A stretch of DNA of 64,000 bases, taken from the NCBI GenBank assembly GCA_009746045.1, contig RPFO01000392.1:2595060-2659059 (forward strand), given 5' to 3'. The notes below the pieces were generated by a model. The model saw only the letters and a list, made by a program, of their open reading frames with translations, was not told the origin of the DNA and did no database searches. This DNA is from Mesostigma viride. Its lineage: Eukaryota > Streptophyta > Mesostigmatophyceae > Mesostigmatales > Mesostigmataceae. Made by a program: the position numbers and the translations under genes. Of the stretch, positions 28,296 through 39,266 are shown piece by piece (position 1 is the stretch's first letter; the number at the start of each line of letters is the position of its first letter).

Positions 28296-28595
28296 ATGTC
28301 CATTTCGCTCGACAGTGACGACATCTCCGACATCGTGCTGTGCGGCGTCAACAAAGGCTGGTCCGTATCCATGAACCGGCACGGGGATCTGATCTTCGAG
28401 AAGCCCTCCGAGGAAACGGATACGGAAGATGACGTCAGTCCTCGTGCGCTCGTGCGACCTGCGCCAGTCCCTGTGGAACGGTGCGAATCTCCCGTCAAGG
28501 AGCGGCGGAAGAAGGTGCAGAAGATGACGCAATACGTGTCTCTCGATTCCGGCAAGCGGATGCGGCTGTCGATCAAAGTCAGCGAGGAGGAATAA
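28296..28595 (+). CDS. Small acidic/basic protein, 99 aa
   Basis: From ATG 28296. An acidic N-terminal half (SDDISDIV, SEETDTEDD) is followed by a basic stretch (KERRKKVQKM). No family recognised. AATAAA follows directly at the stop (AGGAATAAAAT), a possible poly(A) signal. Confidence 0.52.
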   Translation: MSISLDSDDISDIVLCGVNKGWSVSMNRHGDLIFEKPSEETDTEDDVSPRALVRPAPVPVERCESPVKERRKKVQKMTQYVSLDSGKRMRLSIKVSEEE

Positions 28596-28639
28596 AATTA
28601 TGTCTCTCGTCATAGTATAACTCGAAACTGGAGACGTCT

Positions 28640-29752
28640 ATGGCACCCATGGGCCCGGGAGGGAATCTCATAGCGATACCGCCAGAACTGGTGGAGCGAC
28701 TCATCCGATTGCTGCCGGACACGACGCTTACGAAGAGCGCCCCGATGACGGCAGAAAACAACCCGGACGCCATCATTCAGAAGGCCTTCGAACAGAATAT
28801 CGTGCCTACGTACGCGAGTCCGAGCAAAGGGGTGTACGGCGAAAAGAGCGGACACGTGGTCGCGGAGGGGGAAACGTGGAAGTCCATCGCGGAACAGTAT
28901 GGCGTGCTTCCCGACGAGCTCATTATCTCGAACCCGCACATCTCGCCGTTGGGTTTGGCGCCCGGTAGCTTCGTGTTGATCCCGAAACGGTACTCGTTCC
29001 AGGATTTCGTGAACGGCGTCATCCACCCCGACACGAACATGGGACTGACGTACGAGTCGAACGATATAGGCGGATACGCGGGTCCGAGTGGCAAGACGGG
29101 GTGGTTTGATTGGATGAAGAAGCCGAGTTTAGGAGGACTTGTGGGCGGGGTCACGAGCGGTCTGCAGAAAGGGGGGCAATACTTGTGGGGGGGCGTCAAC
29201 TCTCCTTTGAAAACGGCAATGCTTGCTAGTCACATGGCTCGGCCGGCAATTAAATTTTTCTACAATCACGAAATGCCAAGTGTCGGAGAAGTGCTAGGTG
29301 TTTTCAACCAATTTCACGCTAACACGACCAACGATCCGTGGAGAATGGCTACGGCGCAGGTGGCGCCCATGATGGGGCATGTATCGGGTCTGGCGGGTAT
29401 GTTGCCAAGTGTGATGGAAGGCTCTAAATACGCCGGATACATTCCGTATGCACAAAAGGCCGCGTCAGCGGCGGGTGTGGTATCAAATTTGGCTGGAGAC
29501 CCTCGAGGACAGACCCTCCTTCGCATGGGTATGAACGTTCCGAAGAGATGGGTGAATGCTCCCCGGGGTCGAGGATTGCGGGCGCCCGTAATACTAACCC
29601 TGGAACCTAAAAACCGCCGGGACCCACGGGGGCCTCGTGGTGGTCCACGGGATTCCGCGTGCCGCGTCCGTTCCGTACTGGCCGTACCCGTCCGTACTCG
29701 TCCGTACCCGTCCGTACCCGTCCGTACCCGTCCGTACCCGTCCGTTCCGTAA
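28640..29752 (+). CDS. LysM-domain protein, 3' end runs into host DNA
   Basis: From ATG 28640. Residues 72-115 form a LysM domain (HVVAEGETWKSIAEQYGV, then ELIISNPH and LAPGSFVLIP), which binds N-acetylglucosamine polymers such as chitin or peptidoglycan. LysM proteins occur in giant viruses, where virion surfaces are often glycan-coated. After ~residue 125 it is Gly/Ala/Met-rich with possible membrane-interacting helices. From about 29590 onward the frame reads into host repeats (the SVPVRTRPYP repeat peptide), so the genuine viral C-terminus is missing. It is the outermost viral gene on the right. Confidence 0.8.
   Translation: MAPMGPGGNLIAIPPELVERLIRLLPDTTLTKSAPMTAENNPDAIIQKAFEQNIVPTYASPSKGVYGEKSGHVVAEGETWKSIAEQYGVLPDELIISNPHISPLGLAPGSFVLIPKRYSFQDFVNGVIHPDTNMGLTYESNDIGGYAGPSGKTGWFDWMKKPSLGGLVGGVTSGLQKGGQYLWGGVNSPLKTAMLASHMARPAIKFFYNHEMPSVGEVLGVFNQFHANTTNDPWRMATAQVAPMMGHVSGLAGMLPSVMEGSKYAGYIPYAQKAASAAGVVSNLAGDPRGQTLLRMGMNVPKRWVNAPRGRGLRAPVILTLEPKNRRDPRGPRGGPRDSACRVRSVLAVPVRTRPYPSVPVRTRPYPSVP
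29586..29600. other. Approximate right junction of viral block
   Basis: Viral-style coding sequence stops making sense at about here, and host-type repeats begin within 100 bases. No inverted or direct repeat matching the left side (about 4150) was seen by eye. Position is approximate. Confidence 0.45.
29681..29750. repeat. Decanucleotide tandem repeat TCCGTACCCG, about 7 copies
   Basis: Seven near-perfect 10-base units lie right next to the viral junction, with diverged TCCGTTCCGT ends. Seen directly. Confidence 0.92.
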
Positions 29753-30042
29753 CCGTCGGATCTCGTACTACAGATTCGGCTGGCTACCCTCGGGCTTTGT
29801 GGCTGCCACGTGGCCTGTTCCTAACTACAGATACTTAAATATACTATGGCACTTAGATATTTTTTACGTTTGGGCCAGAACATTCACATCTTTTCCAAGT
29901 CATTAAAAAAACATCGTTGTGTTATGCAGGCATTCGCATATCTACTGGCCTAATTCTGGCAAACATCTACATCCTATGCTGGCATCCTATCTCCAACTGC
30001 CTAGTGCTGAAAACATGCACATCTTATGCTGGCATCTGTCAC
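29751..30042. other. Host spacer, 3' flank of the RING/TRAF-type gene
   Basis: No gene seen. Repeated ACATCTNNTGCTGGCAT-like phrases occur at 29965-30030. Confidence 0.4.
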
Positions 30043-31266
30043 CTACACTATCCTTGCAGACTGGGCGCCCTGTGACGCATCAAGGACTGGGAACGAGGCG
30101 TTCTGTATCTCGCTATCTGTTGGGAACGCCTGGCCTCCATCAGGTAGCGAGCTGGCACACGGGAGCCGCCCCACGCGGTCCAGCTCCTTCACCACCAGCC
30201 GCTCCATTACATCGTCCATCTCCTCAGCCGTGAAGCCGAGGAGCATCCTCAAGTCATCCCTGGCGCCGTGGCCTTCCTTCATCAGGCGCTCCTTGACAGC
30301 ATCTGCCTGCTTGGCCTTCTCCTTCAGCTCCAGCACAGCGCAGGCCTCGTGGTAGTAGGCGCACCTCTTCATGTGAGCCTCCACGTCCGCCTTCCTGCCA
30401 GTGTAAGAACAGCCCGTCTTGGACTTGGAGCCGTCCTGCCTCTTGATGTCGACGGAGAAACCGCACTCGAAGCGGTTCTTCTCGCAGGTGGCGAAGTGCT
30501 CGTCGACGTCCTCCCTGTGAAGGAACATCCCGCAGCCGTAGTCGCAGAAGCCGTAGGGGAGGGAGGCCACCAGCTCGTTGAGGGCGTGGTCCATCTGGTA
30601 GAACTTGTGGTAGTGCGTCAGGACTTCGCAGCTGCACATGGGGCACTTCATGTTCGTGGTCTTGCCGTTCGGCTTGGTGAGATGGAACGCCTTCATCTTC
30701 TCCACGCACTCGGGGCACATCACGCAGTTGCACTCGTGGATGTGGGGATGGTCGATGAGGGCGACCAGCCTCGCGTACTTCCCCGTCTTGCTGGGGGCCA
30801 GGCAGAAGGGGCACTGCGGCAACTTGATGACGACAGCGTTTTTGACGTTGCAGGACAGCCCTTCGTATTTCTCCTGCCAAGAGCGTTCGCGGAGGCCGGC
30901 GGGAGTGGAGACCTTCTGCCTCATAGGCATCTCCTTCAGCCGTTTGGCGTCACGGCTTTCTTCTGCAAGCAAAACAAAAAAGCAAAAAAAAAAAACGCAA
31001 GCATTGAAAAAAAAACAAATTTATAAGCCACGGAAAACCACACAAGGGGTGAGCTTTTGGGGGCAAAACCACTTGCAAACGACAGCTCTCCACGGGAAAA
31101 GACGGAAAAAGACAGGAAAAGGAACATTACCCGGCTCTTGCTCCTGCTCAGCGTCGTATGGCCTGTCGCGAGTTCCTTCCCTTGGAAATGGGCGAGGCAC
31201 AGGCCTCATTCCCCCCCTCACGCCATGGCTACCATGAGAGTTAGAAGCGGATCCAGCCCTAGGCAT
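30043..31266 (-). CDS. RING/TRAF-type zinc-finger protein, two exons
   Basis: Exon 1 is 31266-31131 (ATG 31266) and exon 2 is 30962-30043, joined by a GT-AG intron (GTAATG donor, CTTGCAG acceptor) in phase 1; the protein is about 351 residues. A Cys/His-rich region opens with CPFCLAPSKTGKYARL, then HIHECNCVMCPECVEKM and MKCPMCSC, a RING-like arrangement. TRAF-type fingers follow (CDYGCGMFLHREDVDEHFATC, then CSYTGRKADVEAHMKRCAYYH). This order is typical of TRAF/SINA-like ubiquitin ligases. The tail is acidic and helical. Host gene by its intron; not viral in style. Confidence 0.8.
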
Positions 31267-31999
31267 CGTGTTCTGAGAGATGTAGTGAGCTTTCTTGGCT
31301 ATGGCGGTGTGTAGTGGTGAGTGCTCGTGGAGGCGTGGTGGTTGGGCACATATACACTTCGAAGACCCTTCTCCGCCTCAAAGTTTTTGGGCGATTTGTG
31401 ACCGTGCGATTGGCCTGAACAGGCGTTTTGCAGGAGATTTCCCGTGAGACAGCACGCCGTACATGGAATCACGCCAAAAAAATCCGCTGGAAGATCTCGG
31501 GATCTCCGTTTTCTCGTGCCGCGGCTCGGGACTGACAAGTTGGCGTGGCGGTTACTTCACGATTTTAGCGTGGCGTGCCGCGGGAAACGGCCGTTACGTG
31601 CCGGTCCAGCGTGGCGTGCCGCGGGAAACGGCGGTTACATGCCAGGCCAGCGTGGCGTGACGCGGGAAACGGCGGTTTTCTGAACTTGTCCAGCGTGGAG
31701 TGCCGCGGGAAACGGCGGTTACATGCCAGTCCAGCGTGGCGTGACGCGGGAAAGGCGGTTTCGTATCAGATTTCCCGCGGATTCACGCGGCCCGCGGCCT
31801 TCACCGCGTGGATTTCCACGGCCGTTTTGCCGTTACCAGCCTGTCACAGCGGCGACCACAGGATTTTTCACAAGTCCCATGCGTCATCCACGGGGAAGGT
31901 ATAAAACACTTCCCCCTTTGCATCCAAGGGCATTCTGCAAGCCAAACCGCCATAGCCAAAAAGCTCTCAGCAAAACCAACCCCTTAGCACCAAAACACA
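31267..31999. promoter_or_regulatory. Shared upstream region of two divergent host genes
   Basis: The 733 bases between ATG 31266 (-) and ATG 32000 (+) hold the E2F-like array (31567-31770), one more TTTCCCGC at about 31770, and a TATA-like TATAAAAC near 31900, about 100 bases before ATG 32000. No gene is supported inside. Confidence 0.55.
31567..31770. repeat. Five tandem ~41-bp units, each with an E2F-like GCGGGAAA site
   Basis: Units begin AGCGTGGCGTGC at about 31567, 31608, 31649, 31692 and 31733. Each contains CGCGGGAAA (reverse of TTTCCCGCG), the core of E2F/DP binding sites. The spacing of about 41 bases is four helical turns. Seen directly; a cell-cycle regulatory role is inference. 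Confidence 0.8.
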
Positions 32000-33114
32000 A
32001 TGGCCCGCACTAAGCGTTTCCCAGTCCGCGCTTACCCAGGCAATGGAGTCAAAGTCCACGATATGACAGACAAGCTCCACGACGCTTTTGACGCAGCTCT
32101 CGCAAAAAGGAACAAGGAAAACAAGCCAGTCGCAGAAGTGCTGTCCATTTGCATTTGTTGCAATACCTTGCTCCCCATTGACAAGTTTCGCAAGGTCCCC
32201 GAGGATATCGGTGGCTACCACACGGAATGCATCCTCTGCGAGCACATGCTCGAGGTAAACTTCTTTTCCTTGCGTTTTTTGCTGACTTTGGCTGCATTTT
32301 TGCACTCCTCCTGTGGATTCTAACAAGACGCACTGCCCCTTGTCATTTTTTGTGCTGCCCGCCCCACTTTGCAGAACAACGAGATCGACCACAAGCCGAT
32401 TTTCCCCCCGAGTGCCCAGAGTGCGGGGATGAGACCGCTCCGTGGGCTTTCTTCCCCAACGCCAACTGGAAGCGCGAGCTCTGCGTCAATTGCTTCTTCT
32501 CCAAGGAGGAGAACGTCTTCACTGCTCCGAACATCCCCAGGCCCGTGGACCCCTGCGAGTCCGACCCTCGCTACAACATGCCACTCAAGTGGCAAGTGAG
32601 GAAGGCGGACAGGGACGAGAGGAGGAAGGCGATCCAGGAGGAGGCACGCAGGCGCCTCCAGGAAATCCAGGACGAGTCTGACGCTGAGGTGGGGGCCCTC
32701 GAGTCTGAGAAGGACGAGGACGACGAGGAGCCGTTGGACGACGCGGAGGACCCGTGGTACCAGTTCGAGCGGGATCCCGAGGAGGAGGAGGAGCAGCAGC
32801 CCCAGGAGGCTGTGGTCAAGGAGGAGGAGGAGGAGGAGGAGGAGGAGGAGCCCACCTGCAGGAGGGTGAAGACCACGCCTTCCAAGATGGCCCCCAAGGT
32901 CATCGAGGTGGAGGATGACGATGACGACGTTGTGGAGGTCCCCAAGAGCGACTTCCTCAAGGGAAAGCGCCCTGCTGACTCCCCCCCCACCTCTGAGGAG
33001 CCAGTCGTGAAGAAGGAGAAGGTCTTCCGTGGTGCCAACCCCTCCCAGCGTTTTCGAGCTGGCCCGTCTGGCTCCAACCCCTCCATGAGGCCCTGCTCCA
33101 TGAAGGGGGACTAG
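32000..33114 (+). CDS. Zinc-finger acidic protein, intron plus one frameshift
   Basis: Exon 1 is 32000-32254 and a GT-AG intron follows (GTAAAC donor, TTTGCAG acceptor), with exon 2 from 32375. Exon 1 holds CICCNTLLPIDKF and CILCEH, a treble-clef-like CxxC pair. Exon 2 holds CPECGDETAPW and LCVNCF, a second pair, then a long tail of Glu/Asp runs, basic patches and VVKKEK. The correct exon 2 frame and the splice phase disagree unless one base is missing in the C6 run at 32404-32409; an acceptor just after that run is the alternative. Probably nuclear (NLS-like KGKRPADS). Function unknown. Confidence 0.62.
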
Positions 33115-33660
33115 AGACAAGTCCCTAGGACTTTGTCATTTGTGATGTACACTAGCACGCATGGTAGTCAGTATAGGGCAAGTCCCGTGGGACCTTGTGC
33201 ATTTTCATATATTTACTCATGATTTTATTGAAATAATAAAAGTTTTTTGCATGCAAACATTCACGAACAATGTGCTTATCAAGCCTTGCATGGATATATA
33301 ATTTAATTACAATTTGGACAAGTACTTTGGCCTGTGCACTTAGGTAGCAGGCCCATACGCCTTAGTGTTTGGGACTTAGGCAATTTTCTCAAGTCCGGGA
33401 CCGCCGAATTCAGACCCGCGCCTATACTGCACCGTACGACGCCAGAATATGGTACTTGCACCGTACGAATGCAGTATCACGCATCAGAATCGTATATAAT
33501 GTACATTCTGAACTTGGAACGAATTGTAAGGGGGTGGCTGGCGGCCCACTTGGCAAATTGTCGAATTTTGGGGGTGGTAAACATATACAAAATGAATCAA
33601 AGGCGGCGTGCATGCGTGCAATTAATTAATTGATCAAGCAACGAGAAGAGAAGTGACACG

Positions 33661-34660
33661 ATGAACGATAGCCCAGGTGCGATGAAGGATAGCGATATTA
33701 TGAAGGATAACGTGAGGCAGGCGAAGCGGCTGCCGATCGCCGCTCTATTTCACGCTGTAGGAGATATACTCCAGGAGACAGTAGACGACATTTCGAAGAG
33801 AAACACTAGGGCCAAGGCCATCCAGGGGGGGCGGCAACACATGCCGACATCGTCTCCTCCTCCTCCTCGTCAGATGAGGATGACGAGGAGGAGGAGCGTG
33901 TTCAGACGCAGTTCGACGATGGCAAAATCGACAGGTTTACTGGAGTCAAGTTCGAAGCAGGCTCGCTTCACGTCAAGACCATGTTTTCAGATGCGACACA
34001 GGCATGGCTCCCTATGTCTAAAATCGATATTCAGTATGACGCGCGCATGCGCGATTTCCTCAAGAATTTCAGAGGGAGCCCTGGAAACGGCAATGGCAAC
34101 AAGGTGACGGCCAAGATGGCGCGTGATTCATGGCGTGAGCACGTCCGGCATGAGGAGTGTCTCCAGGGACAGGAGGTGGTCGATGTGGGCGAGGAAGCCC
34201 CTCCCATGCAATGGGAGGTTGTGGTGAAGAAGGAGGAGGGATCCACTCCCTCCTCAAAGAGGGCAATGAAGTCCCCCCGGTGGGACGACGCGTAAAGCTA
34301 ACAAAGATCACGCCGAGCCCGGCGGACAGGTCATTCGCTATCAAGAAGACCCCCGTCCCTTCCCAGAAGACTGCAGCCGGTGCTGAGGAGAAGCCTGCAC
34401 CCAGTGCTGGAAAGAAGACTGCACCCGCCAGCGAGGAGGAGAAGCCTGCACCTGTCACTCCTGTGGAGGAGCCAGCAGCTGGGCAGGAGAAGCCAGCAGC
34501 TGGGCAGGGTTCAGGGAGCAAGCCTGTCCCTAGTAACGCTCAAGTTGCTGCTGGACTAGACACCCTGCAGAGGATGTTGAACCACATGGCGACTATGGGG
34601 TTCACACCCGCTCAAATCGCAGAGAGCATGGCCGCCCAGGCCGCCCAGAAGAAGACGTAG
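33661..34660 (+). CDS. Acidic, Ala/Pro-rich protein, two frameshifts
   Basis: Starts at ATG 33661. Three frames in turn give protein-like sequence: an N-terminal helical part (RLPIAALFHAVGDIL), a middle with SSSSSSDEDDEEEERV and KIDRFTGVKFEAGSLHVK, and an Ala/Pro/Lys-rich end with AGLDTLQRMLNHMATMGF, which could be a UBA-like helix. The switches fall at runs of seven G (33825-33831) and six C (34273-34278), each needing one extra base. No family recognised; similar in style to the zinc-finger acidic protein just before it. Confidence 0.55.
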
Positions 34661-34938
34661 ACATTTGGTGGCTTGACAGTTCATGAAGGACAGCTGTTTT
34701 TGAATAAATGAATAAAGCAATGGACACTGTTTGCATCATTGAGTCATTTCATGGCATCACAATGTGTACTTGGATTTTATTATGAATAATAATGAATGGA
34801 TTGCACACATGTCCATGCACCCCCACGGGATTGTGATGTTAGGCTGGCTACTGTCACACCCTGGCCACTTGTGATGATTTTCCCGTGGATCCATGTGTCC
34901 CAGGTGCCCACCCTTGGGGTCACCTTGGGTTTTTGTAG

Positions 34939-35244
34939 GATGGACTGAACATCATTCCGTCTGGACAATACAAAAGATTCATAACTGCCAAATGTCACGC
35001 ACCGGAATATTGCGCAAGCCACCAAGGCTTTGCGCCCCAAAGTCTTGCGCCTGAACCTAAGTCAGGTCACCTAAGACTGTCACTCTAGAAATTCAGGCCT
35101 TTCCGGCGCGGCGCTCCACACCGGCCCAAGGAACAAAGCCTGCGGCCTACTGAATCGGAACCAACCAAACGTCGGTAACGATTCCGATTACGGCAACCGC
35201 GTAACTTCTTGAGTGCACGGACGTAAATGATCACGGACGTGACA
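34939..35244. repeat. 306-bp direct repeat, copy 1
   Basis: Identical, base for base as far as I can compare, to 36384-36689. From base 3 it starts TGGACTGAAC and ends GTGACA, so it has TG...CA ends as LTRs do. Read on the minus strand it begins TGTCACGTCCGTG, similar in style to the chromovirus LTR start TGTTACGTCGCG at 43545. No clear target duplication, primer site or purine tract flanks it. Confidence 0.9.
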
Positions 35245-36383
35245 GCTGTCGCGTTTGCGTGCCATTATATCCTAGCCTATCACTTGGAAGGCATATCCAT
35301 AGCAATAGAGTACTCTTGTGTGTGATCCACTATATTCCCCCCACTTTTTAGCTCGAAAAAATGAAGAGCCAAAAAGTCAAAAAGAGGATCACATAGGGAA
35401 AAAAAAATTCCCACGACAGGACCACACATGCTTTTCAAATAGGCTAAGCAATAACCTCTTCAGTGCTTTTTCAAGGATAAGCATAATCCTCTTCATGGCT
35501 TTTTCAAGGATAAGCCTAATCCTCTTCATAGCTTTTTAAAGGATAAGCTTAATCCTCTTCCAAGTGCTTGATTCTGCAAGCAGCTTGGGTATATCTCCGG
35601 CTCAGGCTGTCCGAACTGAACCCGCCAAGGGTTGTTCGCTCGTTTAAATAATGTGGAAATGATAGGTGTGGTCCTTGACGGCACCACCACCTTCATGACA
35701 GGCAGCGCAGCCAGCCGATTATATTATGAAGATTGCAATAATGCTTTATGATGAAAGCAATGCCCAAACCATTCATTCCATAACATTTGACAGATTACAA
35801 TGAATGCCGAGTTGTGCTGCCGCAACTGTAAGAGTAACTACATATCCTTGAGACCCATCGAAATCACCACAGACCGACCATGACGCCACTGTGGCGCAAC
35901 AGTGTTTACTTACGTCATAATCTATATCAACTGTGTGACTCTGCGCTCATGTCCCAGTTACTGGCACACTGGCCAACGACGAACCGGCCCTTTCCCGGGA
36001 CTGTTCCCGGGTCAGCAGAACGTTTCTCGTCCACAATGCCAACAACATCCCAACCGGATCAAACCACTGTCAATCCTATCAACCATCGTCATGGCAACGA
36101 CATGCAACCACTCACGGGGGCTGCTCCGGGCTGTTCGAGAAGTTTAACCCCATGAAGACAACAAACTAGTTGTGAGGGAGAGAAACGAGCGAACAACGAC
36201 CACCATGGCCGCTGCGCTGCTCCTAAATACCTCCAAAAATCCCGGCATCCATGCGCTGTCGCATTTGCCAGCAAGCCGCCTGACGTGCAGTTAGACTGCC
36301 AGCAAAATGCAGAGCAAGTCTGTTCGACAACCACGTGCGAGCCAGCACACCGCACACTACGATCTGCGTATCTAGCTTTGTCA
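35245..36383. other. 1.1-kb interval between identical repeats, no gene seen
   Basis: No supported gene. It holds a 33-bp tandem repeat (35458-35556). It could be the interior of a small non-autonomous LTR element, but no primer-binding site or purine tract was recognised. Confidence 0.4.
35458..35556. repeat. 33-bp tandem repeat, three copies
   Basis: Units CTTCAGTGCTTTTTCAAGGA.., CTTCATGG.. and CTTCATAG.. at 35458, 35491 and 35524; each ends in AAGGATAAGCNTAATCCT, an imperfect palindrome. Confidence 0.88.
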
Positions 36384-36689
36384 GATGGACTGAACATCAT
36401 TCCGTCTGGACAATACAAAAGATTCATAACTGCCAAATGTCACGCACCGGAATATTGCGCAAGCCACCAAGGCTTTGCGCCCCAAAGTCTTGCGCCTGAA
36501 CCTAAGTCAGGTCACCTAAGACTGTCACTCTAGAAATTCAGGCCTTTCCGGCGCGGCGCTCCACACCGGCCCAAGGAACAAAGCCTGCGGCCTACTGAAT
36601 CGGAACCAACCAAACGTCGGTAACGATTCCGATTACGGCAACCGCGTAACTTCTTGAGTGCACGGACGTAAATGATCACGGACGTGACA
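36384..36689. repeat. 306-bp direct repeat, copy 2
   Basis: Second identical copy (see 34939-35244). It lies directly before the protease region of the chromovirus. Confidence 0.9.
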
Positions 36690-36721
36690 AGGTCCTTAGA
36701 TAGTACCCCAGATAATAATTT

Positions 36722-37384
36722 TTGTTTGCCTGCCTTTTTATAACCTCTGTAGGAGCTGAATCATCCCTACCACTACGTGTGCGTCCTCTTATGTTCTTGA
36801 ATGGTGGCTTAACCGTCCCTCATACTGTTGTAGACCCCTTCCTGCATGCTGATGAACTCTTGAATGTCTCTGTGTTAGTGGATAGCGGTGCGGCTAGCTG
36901 CTTTGTGAGCGAGGCCCTAGTTAGGCGTTTAGGACTAGTCCCTACCCCTCACACAAAAACTGTCACTGTCCATTATGCTGACGGTCGCACCAGTCATTCC
37001 CCGGGTACGGTGTCCCTTCCCCTGGTCATACAAGGACGTACGGTCAACCTGACGGCCACTATAGGCCCTATCACTACAGCTGATGTATTACTAGGATTAG
37101 ATTGGCACCAGGATAATAAAATCACTATTAATTATGATACTATGGTCATTTGGTTTCCAGATAGCTCTTACTGGGTACCAGAACGTCATTATAGATTAGA
37201 AAATTTATCCTTGGTAGATATTACTCCTCCTACACCTGTTGATCCTCCTGTGAGACCTATACCTGAAGTATTAATGTCCAATGACGAATTGCGATCTGAA
37301 CTAAAGGAATATGGATACCTATTATGTATGTTCCTTCAGTTAGAAGTACAGAGATACCTATCACTAATAATAGTGTGGATATAG
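36722..37384 (+). pseudogene. Retroelement aspartic protease region
   Basis: Contains VLVDSGAASCFVSEALV (the D-S-G catalytic turn of a retropepsin) and TTADVLLGLDWHQDNKITIN, the second conserved loop and the typical G-x-D-W-hydrophobic stretch of gypsy proteases. The frame is lost near 37316; the next frame continues into the RT after a second break near 37440. No gag or zinc knuckle precedes it. Confidence 0.8.
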
Positions 37385-37442
37385 ATGTAAATACAGTGGA
37401 TACAATAGGAGTGGGATTTACTGAAAATGAAATAGTAGATAC

Positions 37443-39157
37443 ATGGCTGTGATAGATTCCTCAAAAGTATTTGAAGAAAAGACTCCTTCTTATCCTCCTC
37501 CTCGTTCTGTTTTACACCGTGTAGTTATCAAGGACGGTGCAGTTCCTACGCACTCTCCGATGTATAGAATGGGCCCTACAGAATTAAAGGAACTAAAACA
37601 GATTTTAGTATCACTATTAGAAGCAGGATTGATAGAGCCTAGTAACTCCCCCTACTCCGCTGGTGTCCTGTTAGTTCCTAAGCCAAATGGCAAGTTTCGC
37701 CTAGTTACTGATTATAGGAAGTTAAACGATATTACTGTGAAGTCTAAATACCCTCTACCTCGTATTGATGATATATTTAATAAGGTTAAAGGTTCTACCT
37801 GTTTCACAGTACTAGATTGTGCGGATGGTTTTTGGCAACTACGTATAGCTCCTGAGGATTGCCACAAAACCGCCTTTGCTACCCCTTTTGGGCATTATCA
37901 GTTTAGAGTAGCGGCTATGGGACTCTGTAACTCTCCTGCCTCTTTCCAAATGTTAATGAATGAAGTGCTTAGACCTGTTATGGGAAATTCCCACCTTCCT
38001 CAAGTGTCCTCTGATTTAAAGGATCCTTCCTTCTCCTCTGTTTCTTTATCTGAGCATGACCGTTCTTGTGCTCAAGCTTACTTAGATGATATCCTTATTT
38101 ATTCTCCTGATTTTGAAACGCACCTACGTGATTTAAAGAAAGTACTAGAAATCATGGCTGAAAATTCTTTATGGGCGCGCCGTGCTAAAGTTCGCTCTGG
38201 TAGAAGTGTCCCATTTTTAGGGCACGTTCTGTCAGATGCCGGGGTTGCTACCGACCCGACAAGACTAAGTCAATTCAGGAATGGCCTACCCCTACCGACG
38301 TTAAAGGTGTACGTAGTTTTCTAGGAATTGCTTCTTACTATAGGCGTTTTATCCCGCGTTTCGCAACTATAGCAGCCCCTATTAATCATCTATTAAAGAA
38401 GGATATCCCCTTTGTTTGGAGTAGTGAATGTCAGTCGGCTTTTCAGTGTCTAAAATCCCTACTCCTCTCCCCTCCCGTACTCATCCTACCGGATACTACT
38501 AAACCCTTTGTTGTAGCTACAGATGCTAGCAAGGTAGCTATAGGGGGCGTCCTTCTCCAGGATCAGGGTCAGGGCTTACAGCCAATCGAGTATATCTCTA
38601 GGACAATGCTTCCTGCGGAGCGTAACTATCCCGTACACCAGCAAGAACTATTAGCTGTGGTGTATTGTTGCCACGCGTGGCAGCACTTTCTTAAAGGTGC
38701 TCAATTTGATGTTTGTCTGAATGAACCCTGTGAGCTTGATCCTTATAGATTAGTTATCCAGACAGATCACCGCCCTCTTACCCATCTTCTCTCACAACCC
38801 AACCTTACCCCTCGTCAAGCGCGCTGGATGGAGTTTTTAGCACAGTTCTCCCCTTTTAAACTTCAGTATGTTAAGGGTGTAGATAACATAGTACCAGATG
38901 CACTCTCCCGTCGTGCAGATTACTCCTTTTTCGAGGACCTTGATGTTCTCAATACTACTCTAGTTCCTACTACTATGGGTGTAACCCCGTATGGTGAACT
39001 ACCTGATGATGAATCCTATGCCTACCTCTTTCATACAGCTGTTCGCATGCCTGATCTCCTTTCTCACGTAGGACTCTCTCTCCCGTGTGAGGCCCTTCCT
39101 GTGGTCTCGGTGGGGGGGAGGGGAAAAATAAAATTTCTATACCGCTTAGCCATATAG
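37443..39157 (+). pseudogene. Reverse transcriptase and RNase H, one frameshift
   Basis: RT motifs in order: FRLVTDYRKLNDITVKSKYPLPRI, FTVLDCADGFWQLRIAPED, AFATPFGHYQFRVAAMGLCNSPASFQ and AYLDDILIYS with the YLDD catalytic box. The frame breaks near 38273 at CAATTCAGG; the next frame gives GIASYYRRFIPRFA, then RNase H with FVVATDASKVAIGGVL, RNYPVHQQELLAVV and LVIQTDHRPLTHL, ending in NIVPDALSRR. All match Ty3/gypsy. One extra base at 38273 rejoins them, and there are no other stops. Confidence 0.9.
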
Positions 39158-39266
39158 CGACTAGGTCAGGAAAGTCTTATGAAACATAGTCCCTCTAGGA
39201 CCTCCCCTTCTCTTTGGCAAGGCGGTAGGAGATCTCTTTAAACCTGTTCTGGATACCTCTGTAGCG

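Noticed and set aside
36384-36689. 306-bp repeat as the 5' LTR of the chromovirus
   Set aside because: Its sequence does not match the 3' LTR at 43545-44115, and no primer-binding site follows it.
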